Below are positions 16,332 to 23,326 of a stretch of 50,638 nt of DNA, piece after piece. Position numbers and translations under genes: made by a program. Origin of the DNA: an uncultured Oscillospiraceae bacterium (GTDB lineage Bacteria; Bacillota; Clostridia; Oscillospirales; Oscillospiraceae); assembly GCA_944385475.1 (NCBI GenBank), contig CALWXJ010000010.1:1-50638 (forward strand), written 5' to 3'. Position 1 is the stretch's first letter; every line of letters starts with the position of its first letter. The notes under the pieces were generated by a model. The model did not search any database. It saw nothing but the letters and a program-made list of their open reading frames with translations, and was not told the origin of the DNA.

Positions 16332-16579
16332 CCAAAAAATGTAACATTTTCCAGGCGGCATTTAATTATTTATGAAACTGGCTTCTCCAGTGCCCTGGCA
16401 GAATCCTCCGGGACACATTTGGAGGGGCAGCGTAGCCGCCGCCTTTTTATAACAGCTTGATTATACCACTTTCTGGAAAAGCCTTCAATATGAATTTTCC
16501 ATTACTCCCGGGATCTTCTCTTTTTTAAGAACGTGGCCGCCCTTGCCCAGGATCACTGCGCTTTTCTTTTTCCAAAAGC
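16332..16579. other. Intergenic stretch without a recognisable gene
   Basis: This AT-richer stretch between the darA promoter and the terminator of the phage-like cluster holds a small inverted repeat CCTCC/GGAGG near 16403-16427 and several T-runs. I see no ORF with a ribosome site and no RNA family. It may be the downstream border of the phage-derived cluster. Confidence 0.5.
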
Positions 16580-16609
16580 AAAGACAGGCAGATAAATCCG
16601 CCTGTCTTT
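16580..16609 (-). terminator. Terminator of the phage-like gene cluster
   Basis: A 10-bp stem AAAGACAGGC (16580-16589) / GCCTGTCTTT (16600-16609) follows the endolysin stop by about 30 bases on the minus strand, and A/T-rich runs flank it on both sides. It ends the whole 14-kb transcription unit. Confidence 0.7.
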
Positions 16610-16640
16610 ACAGCATGCTCTTCCCTGCTGGAGAGAGCCT

Positions 16641-17297
16641 TTATTTTCCAAATGCGCCGGCCCGGTAGGCCATTACCAGCAGGCGCACCATATCGTGACT
16701 CAGATCAATTACGTCCCCATGGCCGTTGGGGTCGCTTCCATCCCCCTGGATCACACCCAGGTCCATCAGTTTTTCAATCACCGGCCGGAACGTCTCCGGC
16801 ACATCACTCAAATGCTGATATCTCACGCTCTCCTCCTCATACTCCGGGCGAAAGGCGCCTACTACCTGGCGGATGGGCCGCACCCGGCGCATCACCATTC
16901 CGCCGTTGGCGTCGTTGTTGGGGGCCGTGTTTCCTTCGATGGATGTGACAGTCCCGTTTTTTACATATTCCACAACGCCGCAGTGATCCGGCGCTCCGTC
17001 TGTGCCAAAATCATACAGCACAATATCTCCAGGCAGCACAGCCGCCGCCTCTACCCACTGACCCACTTTTTGCGCGGCCGTGCGCAGGGCGCCGCAGGAG
17101 GCTGTTTTCACCGGCCACGCCACCCCCGCCTTCTGGCTGCACCACCAGAGAAATGCCGCACACCAGGGATAAGCCGGGCCCTGAACCTCCCGCCCATAAT
17201 ACGCCGTGTTGTATTTTACCCGGTTGCTATCCGCGGGGTCTTCTTTTACCCCGATCTCGCCCCGGGCCACAGCCAGCAATTCAGACACTGTTGCCAT
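16641..17297 (-). CDS. CHAP-domain endolysin
   Basis: The 218-residue lytic enzyme has a CHAP-like cysteine peptidase domain: catalytic Cys in Y-P-W-C-A-A-F-L-W-W-C, His in D-H-C-G-V-V-E-Y, and an Asn in the I-E-G-N-T strand, all within about residues 1-155. It cleaves peptidoglycan stem or cross-bridge bonds. A C-terminal domain (about 165-218, H-L-S-D-V-P-E then G-V-I-Q-G-D-G) is probably for wall binding. The ATG at 17297 overlaps the holin gene by 17 bases; the 28 residues upstream in the frame are discarded. It is the last gene of the cluster, as expected for particle release by lysis. Confidence 0.88.
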   Translation of the reverse strand: MATVSELLAVARGEIGVKEDPADSNRVKYNTAYYGREVQGPAYPWCAAFLWWCSQKAGVAWPVKTASCGALRTAAQKVGQWVEAAAVLPGDIVLYDFGTDGAPDHCGVVEYVKNGTVTSIEGNTAPNNDANGGMVMRRVRPIRQVVGAFRPEYEEESVRYQHLSDVPETFRPVIEKLMDLGVIQGDGSDPNGHGDVIDLSHDMVRLLVMAYRAGAFGK

Positions 17298-17490
17298 CGC
17301 TGTTGATGTTCTTGGCCCGTTCGGCCTGTGTCCCAAAGTAGAAGGCAATGACCACCGTAAACACGGTAAGGAACTGATCACTGCTCACAGTTCCCCGGAC
17401 CGACAGGCAGGCAAACACCACGGTGAGGATCACAGTCACAATGCTCTTTACCGACAATAAATTGGACAGGCGTTTATAAAGGGTTTCCAA
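17281..17490 (-). CDS. Small holin-like membrane protein
   Basis: Using a TTG start at 17490 with GGAGGAGAG just upstream, the protein has 69 residues. A short charged N-terminus is followed by a hydrophobic helix (V-T-V-I-L-T-V-V-F-A-C-L), a polar turn, a second hydrophobic helix (L-T-V-F-T-V-V-I-A-F-Y-F-G), and a charged tail. Size, topology and the overlap with the endolysin start fit a holin that lets the endolysin reach the wall. The longer frame from 17583 would overlap nothing useful and has no ribosome site. Confidence 0.75.
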   Translation of the reverse strand: METLYKRLSNLLSVKSIVTVILTVVFACLSVRGTVSSDQFLTVFTVVIAFYFGTQAERAKNINSDGNSV

Positions 17491-17558
17491 TCTTCTCTCC
17501 TCCTCTGCCAGAACTGCGGCCAAGGCACCCAGGCCCTGGCCGCAGCCCTGTTTATACC

Positions 17559-17930
17559 TTAGATTGCGTAAATGTTGTCGCACTCGGCCACGGCGTCTCC
17601 CTTGACCTCGTACTTGCGGCCGGCAATGTACACATACGCCGCCATATTGGTGGTTCCGTCGCTTTGCACCTGATTGATGACATCCGGCAGCTTACCGGCC
17701 ACCAGCTTCACCTTTTCCATGGTGCCGGTGCCGGTATCCAGCAGGCCATAGCCGTTGACCTGATCGAGGTAATAGCCCACAGTGGTGGCTCTTTTTTCCG
17801 CCTCGCTCAAGATGTTTTTCTCCGGGTCCAGCTGATAGTTGGCCCCTGCTTCCTTCAGGGCCGCGTTGGTATCGGCCAAAGTGGCCTTTCCGGACGTGTA
17901 CTTGCCGATAATTTCCTCAAACTTGCTCAT
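17559..17930 (-). CDS. Unknown 123-residue protein of the lysis-end module
   Basis: I do not recognise a named family. The protein is soluble and acidic, with an N-terminal helical half (E-E-I-I-G-K-Y-T, T-N-A-A-L-K-E-A-G) and a C-terminal beta half (V-Y-I-A-G-R-K-Y-E-V-K). There is no signal peptide or membrane segment. Its ATG overlaps the stop of the upstream 81-residue gene (ATGA), and the holin gene follows after 68 bases. In position it replaces the tail-fibre region of a phage, but it is much too short for a fibre. It might be a minor baseplate or a regulatory lysis component. Confidence 0.6.
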   Translation of the reverse strand: MSKFEEIIGKYTSGKATLADTNAALKEAGANYQLDPEKNILSEAEKRATTVGYYLDQVNGYGLLDTGTGTMEKVKLVAGKLPDVINQVQSDGTTNMAAYVYIAGRKYEVKGDAVAECDNIYAI

Positions 17931-18172
17931 TGCTGTCCTTCCTTTCCATGTTTCATCGTACTGTTTCGTTCCAGATCCTCGATCCGGTGATTGATGACTT
18001 TGATTTTTTCCTCCACCACCGGCATACGCCGGGCAAAGTTATTGTGCTCCCGCACCTCCCGGGTCAACTCCGCCAGCTTTGTCTCTGTCACAGCCTGACT
18101 GCGTCCGTTGGAGATCAGGACTCCCACCAGAGTCAACGTGCCGGAGATCACTGCTACAATCACATTTTCCAT
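17927..18172 (-). CDS. Small membrane protein with coiled coil, XhlA/BhlA-like
   Basis: The 81-residue protein has one N-terminal membrane segment (V-I-V-A-V-I-S-G-T-L-T-L-V-G-V) and a charged helical remainder with likely coiled coil (E-L-T-R-E-V-R-E-H, E-E-K-I-K-V-I-N-H-R-I-E-D-L). This resembles the haemolysin-like lysis accessories of PBSX-type phages. The ATG at 18172 has GAGG 8 bases upstream; an alternative ATG two codons earlier is too close to it. It follows the XkdU-like gene by 10 bases. Its role is probably in host lysis with the holin. Confidence 0.65.
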   Translation of the reverse strand: MENVIVAVISGTLTLVGVLISNGRSQAVTETKLAELTREVREHNNFARRMPVVEEKIKVINHRIEDLERNSTMKHGKEGQQ

Positions 18173-18182
18173 AGCCATAACC

Positions 18183-18755
18183 TCACGTCTCCGGGGGTAC
18201 GGCCAACTGGAAGCTCTCCCAGGTGTGTTCTGCCGCCTCCACGTCCGCCCAGGTATATCCGGCTGCTTCGCACTCCCCCCAAGTGAGATAGCGAAAGTAG
18301 AACTCCACCTCCAGGTGACAGGGCAGGATGTCCAGGATGGTCTTTTCCATCTGGTCAAATTCCTCTGGGACACCCGCCACTTCCGGGAAACGGATCTGCA
18401 GCCTTCCCTGGCCCATCTCTTTTGCCCAGGCCAGAATGCCGCAGCCCTGGAGTGTGCGGTTGATTGCCTCCGGGGTCAAACTGTCCCCGTCAATCTGCAG
18501 CAGCGCCGCCAGAGCCTCTCTTCTCTCCTGGACCCCTGTTGCAGCTGGCCGCCGGGCGAACAGTTCCTCCCGGCGGTCCAGCCCCTCTCCCTCTGCCGTG
18601 GCGATCAGGCTTTCCCGCTCTGCATATTCTATCTGCGCTTCCAGGCGGTCCAGCGCCGCGCCCAGGGCGTCAATCTCCGCTCCGTTTATGGTGTCTTGGG
18701 AAAGGTCATAAACCCCCAGAGGCTTTAAAAGGCGGCGCAAATACTGCTGATACAT
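18183..18755 (-). CDS. Baseplate/tail protein, XkdU-like (YmfQ, DUF2313)
   Basis: The 190-residue protein matches the DUF2313 family. It starts Y-L-R-R-L-L-K-P-L-G-V-Y, has the helix A-L-D-R-L-E-A-Q-I-E-Y-A-E-R-E, then W-A-K-E-M-G-Q-G-R and a long segment ending near Y-F-R-Y-L-T-W-G-E-C-E. In Mu and PBSX relatives this gene follows baseplate J and acts at the baseplate rim, where fibres attach. Here no fibre gene follows; the next genes are lysis proteins. Only one base separates it from the baseplate J gene. Confidence 0.85.
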   Translation of the reverse strand: MYQQYLRRLLKPLGVYDLSQDTINGAEIDALGAALDRLEAQIEYAERESLIATAEGEGLDRREELFARRPAATGVQERREALAALLQIDGDSLTPEAINRTLQGCGILAWAKEMGQGRLQIRFPEVAGVPEEFDQMEKTILDILPCHLEVEFYFRYLTWGECEAAGYTWADVEAAEHTWESFQLAVPPET

Positions 18756-18756
18756 C

Positions 18757-19815
18757 TTACGCCTCCATTTCCGTCACGGTTAATGTCCCCAGGGTAGGCA
18801 GCACAGTGGCGTCGGCCTGGATATCCGCCTCAGGAGAAAGGAGCCGGTAGTTCTTTACGCCCTCCACCTGATAGAGCAGGTTGGCAAGCTGTGCCACCAA
18901 CACGGATTTTCCCAGCCGCTTTCCGCTGAAGTAGGTGGCGATGGCTGCCTCTGCCCGTTCCTTTACCTCACGGAACACCGCCCCTTCCTCCACCTGGAGT
19001 TGGGCCGTAAGATCCACCGCCTTTTCCGTGGGAGTCTTGACCTCCACATCCACGGCGATCTCCCGGCGCTGCTGTAAGTCCGCCCGGACCTCTTCCAGCA
19101 GCTCCTCCGAGGGCAATCCGTCCTCTCCCGCGATATACACGTCCACTGTGCCGATCCCCCTGGCCCGGCCCACAACACTGGCGGCCATGACACCGCTGTG
19201 GCTTAGGGCTGTCTCCTCATACCAAACGGCGTTGGCGCCGTTGGGCAGCCGGGCATAGCTATCCAGGATACGCTGGCGCAGCGCCTCGTCGTCTTCTTGA
19301 TCGCTGCCCCCTACAAAGGCCTCCGGATTCGTCACCCCTGTCACCGCCACCGGGCAAGCTGTCAAAAGGGTAATGGTAGATGCTCCGGTATTTCCGCTGG
19401 TGCCGCCCTCTACCGCCTCTGCTTCAGCCTCCCCGAACTCTTCGCCGGCGGGGATCACAGCTTCTGCAAGGGTTTGATAGCGAACAGCCCCCTCCGTCAT
19501 ACAAACTGTTCCCTCCGGCACCCGCAGTTCCGCCAGCTGCGGCGTAGCCACCAGGAACCGCAGCACGCCCTTGGCCTTGGTGGCCTCCATCCGGGAAAGC
19601 CCCCGCATCTGCCCATGGCGATCCAGATACACCCCCTGTGCCGTCTGGGGGAAGCTCTGCTCCAACACCCAGTCCGCCTGGATCCCCAGTGCCTGGATCT
19701 GTGCTGCCGCGGCCCACATTCGGACGGATAAATCACAGTCCGCCCCCGGTGCCACTCCAGAGCGCTCTTGGAAATCCTTCATCAGTTCCTGATAGATCTC
19801 TTCCGTATTCTTCAC
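18757..19815 (-). CDS. Baseplate J-like wedge protein (XkdT-like)
   Basis: The 352-residue protein is a Baseplate_J family member, the wedge component that links hub and sheath in contractile tails. Visible marks are the N-terminal A-L-G-I-Q-A-D-W-V-L-E-Q-S-F-P-Q-T-A-Q-G stretch preceding Y-L-D-R-H-G, the region G-T-S-G-N-T-G-A, the E-D-D-E-A-L-R-Q-R-I-L-D-S-Y helix, and a C-terminal V-K-N-Y-R-L-L-S-P motif. A GTG start at 19815 follows GGGGAGGTGGG. It sits between the XkdS-like and XkdU-like genes as in PBSX. Confidence 0.9.
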   Translation of the reverse strand: MKNTEEIYQELMKDFQERSGVAPGADCDLSVRMWAAAAQIQALGIQADWVLEQSFPQTAQGVYLDRHGQMRGLSRMEATKAKGVLRFLVATPQLAELRVPEGTVCMTEGAVRYQTLAEAVIPAGEEFGEAEAEAVEGGTSGNTGASTITLLTACPVAVTGVTNPEAFVGGSDQEDDEALRQRILDSYARLPNGANAVWYEETALSHSGVMAASVVGRARGIGTVDVYIAGEDGLPSEELLEEVRADLQQRREIAVDVEVKTPTEKAVDLTAQLQVEEGAVFREVKERAEAAIATYFSGKRLGKSVLVAQLANLLYQVEGVKNYRLLSPEADIQADATVLPTLGTLTVTEMEA

Positions 19816-19833
19816 ATTCCCACCTCCCCTTTT

Positions 19834-20178
19834 TCACAGAATCTGCACCGTCGCTGCCAGCGGCCTTCCGTTCCAGCTCAGATACGCCGTCAGGTCTATC
19901 TTACCCTGGGAGTCCTGGGACAGCTCCACGGAGTCCACCGTTAAATCCGTCTTTTCTCCCAGCGCCTCCTTCACATACTGTGCTGCAGCGCTGCTGCGGG
20001 CCTCCTGGGGCAGCCTGCCCAGCTGCCACAGGCGGCTGCCCAATTCCTCCCAAAACGGAAAGCTGCCCCGGCGTGCCGTCAGCTGAAACAATACCCACTG
20101 CAAAAGTTCTTCCTGCTGATCTGCCCTTTTCAGGCCGTTGCCGTTTTTCATGTAGTCCCCGTCTTTCAAAACCAGCAC
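19834..20178 (-). CDS. Baseplate protein, XkdS-like (DUF2634/W25-like)
   Basis: The 114-residue protein, from a GTG at 20178, starts L-V-L-K-D-G-D-Y. It carries the L-T-A-R-R-G-S-F-P-F-W-E-E-L-G-S-R-L motif of the gp25/XkdS group, which joins the wedge to the sheath base. The longer ATG reading (20229) would overlap the spike gene by 47 bases and lacks the conserved start. I prefer the GTG, with GGGGG upstream. The order spike, XkdS-like, baseplate J is the usual one. Confidence 0.8.
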   Translation of the reverse strand: MLVLKDGDYMKNGNGLKRADQQEELLQWVLFQLTARRGSFPFWEELGSRLWQLGRLPQEARSSAAAQYVKEALGEKTDLTVDSVELSQDSQGKIDLTAYLSWNGRPLAATVQIL

Positions 20179-20182
20179 GCCG

Positions 20183-20590
20183 TCACACCCCCTGTTCCGC
20201 GCAAATGCAGGGCTTATAGGGTTCACCATTGATAAATAAGCTCCCCTGTATCTCCACTCTGCCCTTGAGTTCTATGCTGCCGTTATTTTTCAGGTAAACG
20301 GCGTTATCCCCCGGCCCGTAGATCCAGACCTCGCCGGGTCTCATGCCTTTTGGGACCTCCTGCTGTTCCATCCCGGCCACATACTGTTCCTCGCCTCCAG
20401 GCCCCCCTTTGATCACCAGCACCGCTCCTCCGCTCTCCGGCATCCAGACGTAGCCGCCGGGGCTGTATATCGGCAAAGAGCGCACCTCTCCCCGGGTCAC
20501 CACTCCCACACGGTCCCCCGTAATGGTAGTGGTGCCCATATCCGCGTCTGCCGTAGGCGGTGATGGACGCATCTGCTTGCTAAGCCACAT
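20183..20590 (-). CDS. Baseplate spike / gpV-like puncturing protein
   Basis: The 135-residue protein has an OB-fold-like first half (V-G-V-V-T-R-G-E-V-R, L-P-I-Y-S-P-G-G-Y, V-L-V-I-K-G). A short repeated beta C-terminal part follows (N-G-S-I-E-L-K-G-R-V-E-I-Q-G-S-L-F-I-N-G), typical of the tapering spike of contractile tails. The protein ends in P-C-I-C-A-E, so a tip metal site is conceivable. The ATG at 20590 follows GGAGGAG. It corresponds in position to PBSX XkdR. Confidence 0.75.
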   Translation of the reverse strand: MWLSKQMRPSPPTADADMGTTTITGDRVGVVTRGEVRSLPIYSPGGYVWMPESGGAVLVIKGGPGGEEQYVAGMEQQEVPKGMRPGEVWIYGPGDNAVYLKNNGSIELKGRVEIQGSLFINGEPYKPCICAEQGV

Positions 20591-20594
20591 GCTC

Positions 20595-21536
20595 TCACTC
20601 CTCCTTCAATGTCAGTTCCAAAACCGCTCCCTCTCCGGCAGAAAAGCGGTTTTCCACCTCTGCCACCCGGAAGGTCTGCTGCAGATCCATTTCCCGCAGA
20701 TCCAGGGCCACCCGGTCTCCGGGAAAGGCCAGGAAGCTTCCCGGGAGCGTAAGCACCACAGCCTTTTGATCCTGTTTGGACTGCTGGATCTGGTACTCCC
20801 CGGTATAGCGCATAGCATCCCAGGTGCTGCTGCCAGGGGTATAGATCACGTGCCGGCATTGCCCGCCCTTGGCGATCATATCCTGGTTTTTCACGCTGTA
20901 GCTGACATTCCGCTTTTTATCAATCACCAAGGCCTCTGTCAATACGCCATAGTAGTCCTCTTCCACCGTGCAGGACAAAATGGGATCCCCCTCTGAGATC
21001 CTCAGGCAGCTGCCGGGCGTCTCCGGCACGGCCAGCAGCCTTCCCCAGCGGTCAAACCGGGGCGAAAATCCTCCGAACGTTCTGCAAAAGCCCTCCAGCG
21101 CCTTCCATTGGCTGCTGCCTGCCGCCACTGTGTACACACCCCCTGCCCGGATAGAGGCCGCCTCTGCGCACTGGATGCCATAGGGCGTCACATGACTCTG
21201 GATGATCTCTGCCAGGGTTGCGTCCTGATAGGTCAGCGGTCTGGACTCATTGTCCAGCAGTCGGGCGGCATATCCCCGGCCGGTAAGGGTTGCGAAGGTG
21301 CCTCCCTCCTCCAGCTCGATGGTATAGCTGTCCACGATTCCCCGCAGGACGGTCTGCCCGTTTTCGATGGCGGCGAAGCCCGCCGCCATCTTCAAAACCG
21401 GCGCCATCTCTCGCTGATACAAAACGGTTATGGTATAGCTGTCACAGGGCACGCTCCCAGTGTGCCGCACAGTCCAGCTCAGGGGCTTTGGCAGATCATA
21501 GACGTGGTGGTCCGCCGTAAAGATCCGGCCAATCAC
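20595..21536 (-). CDS. Baseplate hub protein, XkdQ-like (gpD family)
   Basis: The 313-residue protein fits the T4 gp27/P2 gpD type hub, which sits under the tube and holds the spike. It has repeated beta domains, for example G-I-V-D-S-Y-T-I-E-L, A-T-L-T-G-R-G-Y-A-A-R-L-L-D, the helix K-A-L-E-G-F-C-R-T-F-G, and a C-terminal oligonucleotide-binding-like segment with P-G-D-R-V-A-L-D-L. Start and preceding stop overlap as ATGA (21533-21536). This coupling with the LysM protein gene is the same as in xkdP-xkdQ. Confidence 0.85.
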   Translation of the reverse strand: MIGRIFTADHHVYDLPKPLSWTVRHTGSVPCDSYTITVLYQREMAPVLKMAAGFAAIENGQTVLRGIVDSYTIELEEGGTFATLTGRGYAARLLDNESRPLTYQDATLAEIIQSHVTPYGIQCAEAASIRAGGVYTVAAGSSQWKALEGFCRTFGGFSPRFDRWGRLLAVPETPGSCLRISEGDPILSCTVEEDYYGVLTEALVIDKKRNVSYSVKNQDMIAKGGQCRHVIYTPGSSTWDAMRYTGEYQIQQSKQDQKAVVLTLPGSFLAFPGDRVALDLREMDLQQTFRVAEVENRFSAGEGAVLELTLKEE

Positions 21537-22123
21537 GGGATGATCACCTCATTCCCCGGATAGATGAGATTGGGATTTTTGATCTGGGGATTGGCTGCTA
21601 CGAGGTCGGCCAGCTTCACGCCGTACCGCCGGGCGATCCCCCACAGGGTATCCCCCTTGCAGACGAGGTACGTTGTTTTTTCTTGAGAGGAAGTTCCGCC
21701 GCTCTCTTCGCTGTTGCCTGTCCATGGAGCGGTGCCCCCATCGTCATTTTCCGTGAGGCTCCCGTCATAGCCGCCCCAGTCCTCCCAAAAGCAAAACTGA
21801 TAGCGTACATAGTCCGGCCGAGGCTCCTCCGTCACAGTCAGCGACAGAAAATAGGCCCGCTCCGTCTGCCAGACAGGGTGGATCAAAAGTCCGGCTCCCT
21901 CCTGGCGGAAGACCTCTTCCAGCCGCTTAAACTCCTCATAGGCCTCCGGTCCCGCAAAAACGCCCTCTCCCCGGAAAATGCGGTACGTCATCCCGAGATC
22001 CTGCAAGACGCACCGGCCGAAAGGCACTTTGTGTGCCGCCACCTGGCGGCGGTATTCCATCACAAATGTCTCCGGGTTGTGGGGCCAGGTATATTCCTTA
22101 TATCGCATAGGCGACAGATTCAC
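21533..22123 (-). CDS. LysM tail/baseplate protein, XkdP-like
   Basis: The 196-residue protein has an N-terminal domain seen in XkdP-type proteins (W-P-H-N-P-E-T-F near residue 13 and F-x-G-E-G-V-F-A-G). A Ser/Gly/Thr-rich linker (about 125-148) and a complete C-terminal LysM motif (about 150-195, K-G-D-T-L-W-G-I-A-R-R-Y-G and N-P-N-L-I-Y-P-G) follow. LysM domains bind peptidoglycan or chitin-like sugar chains; at the hub this would hold the wall during injection. It has a GTG start at 22123 with AGGAGG upstream. In a normal phage a tape-measure gene of 600 or more codons would stand just before it; here only a 161-codon gene does. Confidence 0.85.
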   Translation of the reverse strand: MNLSPMRYKEYTWPHNPETFVMEYRRQVAAHKVPFGRCVLQDLGMTYRIFRGEGVFAGPEAYEEFKRLEEVFRQEGAGLLIHPVWQTERAYFLSLTVTEEPRPDYVRYQFCFWEDWGGYDGSLTENDDGGTAPWTGNSEESGGTSSQEKTTYLVCKGDTLWGIARRYGVKLADLVAANPQIKNPNLIYPGNEVIIP

Positions 22124-22146
22124 GCCCTCGTCCTCCTTCCATTCCC

Positions 22147-22632
22147 TCAGTACAGGGTAAATCCCCCGTCATAGCGCCGGGCGTCCTGCTGCACCATACG
22201 GGAGACAGCTCTGACGTCCGCCCGGCGGGATGCCCTGTCCCAGCTGCCTTGATACAAAACCGGCACGTCTCCTTCCCAGAGGAGCTCTTCTGCTGCCGGT
22301 GTTCCGGACTGCTCCCGGACCGGCTGCTCCTCCTGGAGCAGAGGCTTCCATACCTGGTTGAGGTCTCTTTGACGCTGGGCGAGGTCATGGCTGCCGGCAT
22401 TTTCCATGGCTGCTTCCAGGGCTCTTTCTATCAGGCCCGCTCCGGCCCCTGCCGCCTGTTGAGACGAGACAGGAGATGCAGCCGCCTCCTGATCCGTCCA
22501 GGCCTGCTCCTGTTTTTTTGTCTCCTCCCCCGGTGCTTCTTCCCCGGTGGTCTCTCCCTGGCCCACCAGCAGCTGCCGCAGGGCCTTTTGCTGCCGCAGC
22601 AGCTCTTCATAGATATAGTCCATTGCCCTCAT
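22147..22632 (-). CDS. Unknown 161-residue protein in the tape-measure position
   Basis: It is not a member of any family I recognise. The N-terminus is helical (Y-I-Y-E-E-L-L-R-Q-Q-K-A-L-R-Q-L-L). The middle is low-complexity, rich in Glu, Gln, Ala and Gly. A second helix follows (L-I-E-R-A-L-E-A-A-M-E-N-A), and the C-terminus is basic-aromatic (S-R-M-V-Q-Q-D-A-R-R-Y-D-G-G-F). No membrane segment, LysM or lytic domain is seen, all of which tape measures often have. It overlaps the chaperone-like gene by ATGA and lies between it and the LysM gene, where PBSX carries xkdO. It could be a minimal tape measure, fixing a very short tail, or an unrelated assembly factor. Confidence 0.65.
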   Translation of the reverse strand: MRAMDYIYEELLRQQKALRQLLVGQGETTGEEAPGEETKKQEQAWTDQEAAASPVSSQQAAGAGAGLIERALEAAMENAGSHDLAQRQRDLNQVWKPLLQEEQPVREQSGTPAAEELLWEGDVPVLYQGSWDRASRRADVRAVSRMVQQDARRYDGGFTLY

Positions 22633-22934
22633 CTCCCGGAAAGGCGTTCAAACCGCTCCATATCAAATTCCTGGTTGGCCGCTCCGGCAATTTTCCCGCC
22701 CCCCTGGGAAATGCGGCGCAGCAGCTGCTCCATCTCCGGACCCGTCAGATCCTCCAGCGCCTCCATCTCCCCGTGGTACACTGCCTCTCCCTGGAAAAGG
22801 CAGCATCGGGCCAGCACCATGGCATTGCACAGCACTGTTCTCTCCAAGGGGTCCTCCCAGCGCTGACGGCAAGTCTGCCAGATCTGCAGGAGCTCCTGGG
22901 CTTTCAGCGGCCTTAATTCATCGATGCTCCTCAC
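22629..22934 (-). CDS. Tail assembly chaperone-like protein (XkdN position)
   Basis: The 101-residue protein from a GTG at 22934 begins R-S-I-D-E-L-R-P-L-K-A and contains helices E-L-L-Q-I-W-Q-T-C-R-Q-R-W and G-P-E-M-E-Q-L-L-R-R-I. GTG and the TGA of the tube gene overlap. Place and size fit the XkdN/gpG-type chaperone that normally holds the tape measure before tube assembly, although the slippery frameshift of many phages is not apparent. The longer upstream ORF is out of frame with the tube gene and has no ribosome site. Identity rests mainly on position. Confidence 0.6.
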   Translation of the reverse strand: MRSIDELRPLKAQELLQIWQTCRQRWEDPLERTVLCNAMVLARCCLFQGEAVYHGEMEALEDLTGPEMEQLLRRISQGGGKIAGAANQEFDMERFERLSGR

Positions 22935-23314
22935 GCCGTCGTCTCGATCCGGCTGGAGGCCACCACCGTCACGCTCTCCGCCACCATGGCGTTGAGCTGC
23001 CCCTCCTCCCGGATACTGCTCCACTCGCACCCGCTGTAAATGACCTTTCTGTCAGGCTTGCAGATCACCAAGGAAAAGTCCTGCAGGTCATGAAAATCGA
23101 TCCCGTCGGACACCGCCTCATCCGTGGCATAAAGTCTGGTCAGCTCCAGTGTGTAGCTCCGCTGGCCCTCAATGGTAGCCACAGGCTCGCTCTCTCCAAA
23201 GGCCTCCACGCTCTGGCTGGACTTGGTGGCCTTGGCGGTGTAGCTCTGCACCACGGCCACCTTTTTGCCGTCCACCTCCAAATAGATGTCGGAACTGGTG
23301 GGAAATCCTTTCAT
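22931..23314 (-). CDS. Tail tube protein (XkdM-like)
   Basis: The 127-residue protein is of the PBSX XkdM type inner tube. It starts with F-P-T-S-S-D-I-Y-L-E-V-D-G, followed by a strand with Q-S-Y-T-A-K-A-T, the turn E-A-F-G-E-S-E-P-V-A, the strand Y-T-L-E-L-T-R-L-Y, and a C-terminal half ending V-T-V-V-A-S-S. Tube monomers form hexamer rings through which DNA passes. The sheath gene lies 12 bases upstream, as in all contractile-tail clusters. Confidence 0.9.
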   Translation of the reverse strand: MKGFPTSSDIYLEVDGKKVAVVQSYTAKATKSSQSVEAFGESEPVATIEGQRSYTLELTRLYATDEAVSDGIDFHDLQDFSLVICKPDRKVIYSGCEWSSIREEGQLNAMVAESVTVVASSRIETTA

Positions 23315-23326
23315 TGTCTCTCCTCC

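Noticed and set aside
16332-16579. Possible small RNA between darA and the phage-like cluster
   Set aside because: Short inverted repeats only, with no promoter-terminator pair on one strand and no known family motif.
20183-20229. ATG at 20229 as start of the XkdS-like gene
   Set aside because: It gives a 47-base overlap with the spike gene and an N-terminus unlike the family; the GTG at 20178 starts directly with the conserved L-V-L-K-D-G-D-Y.
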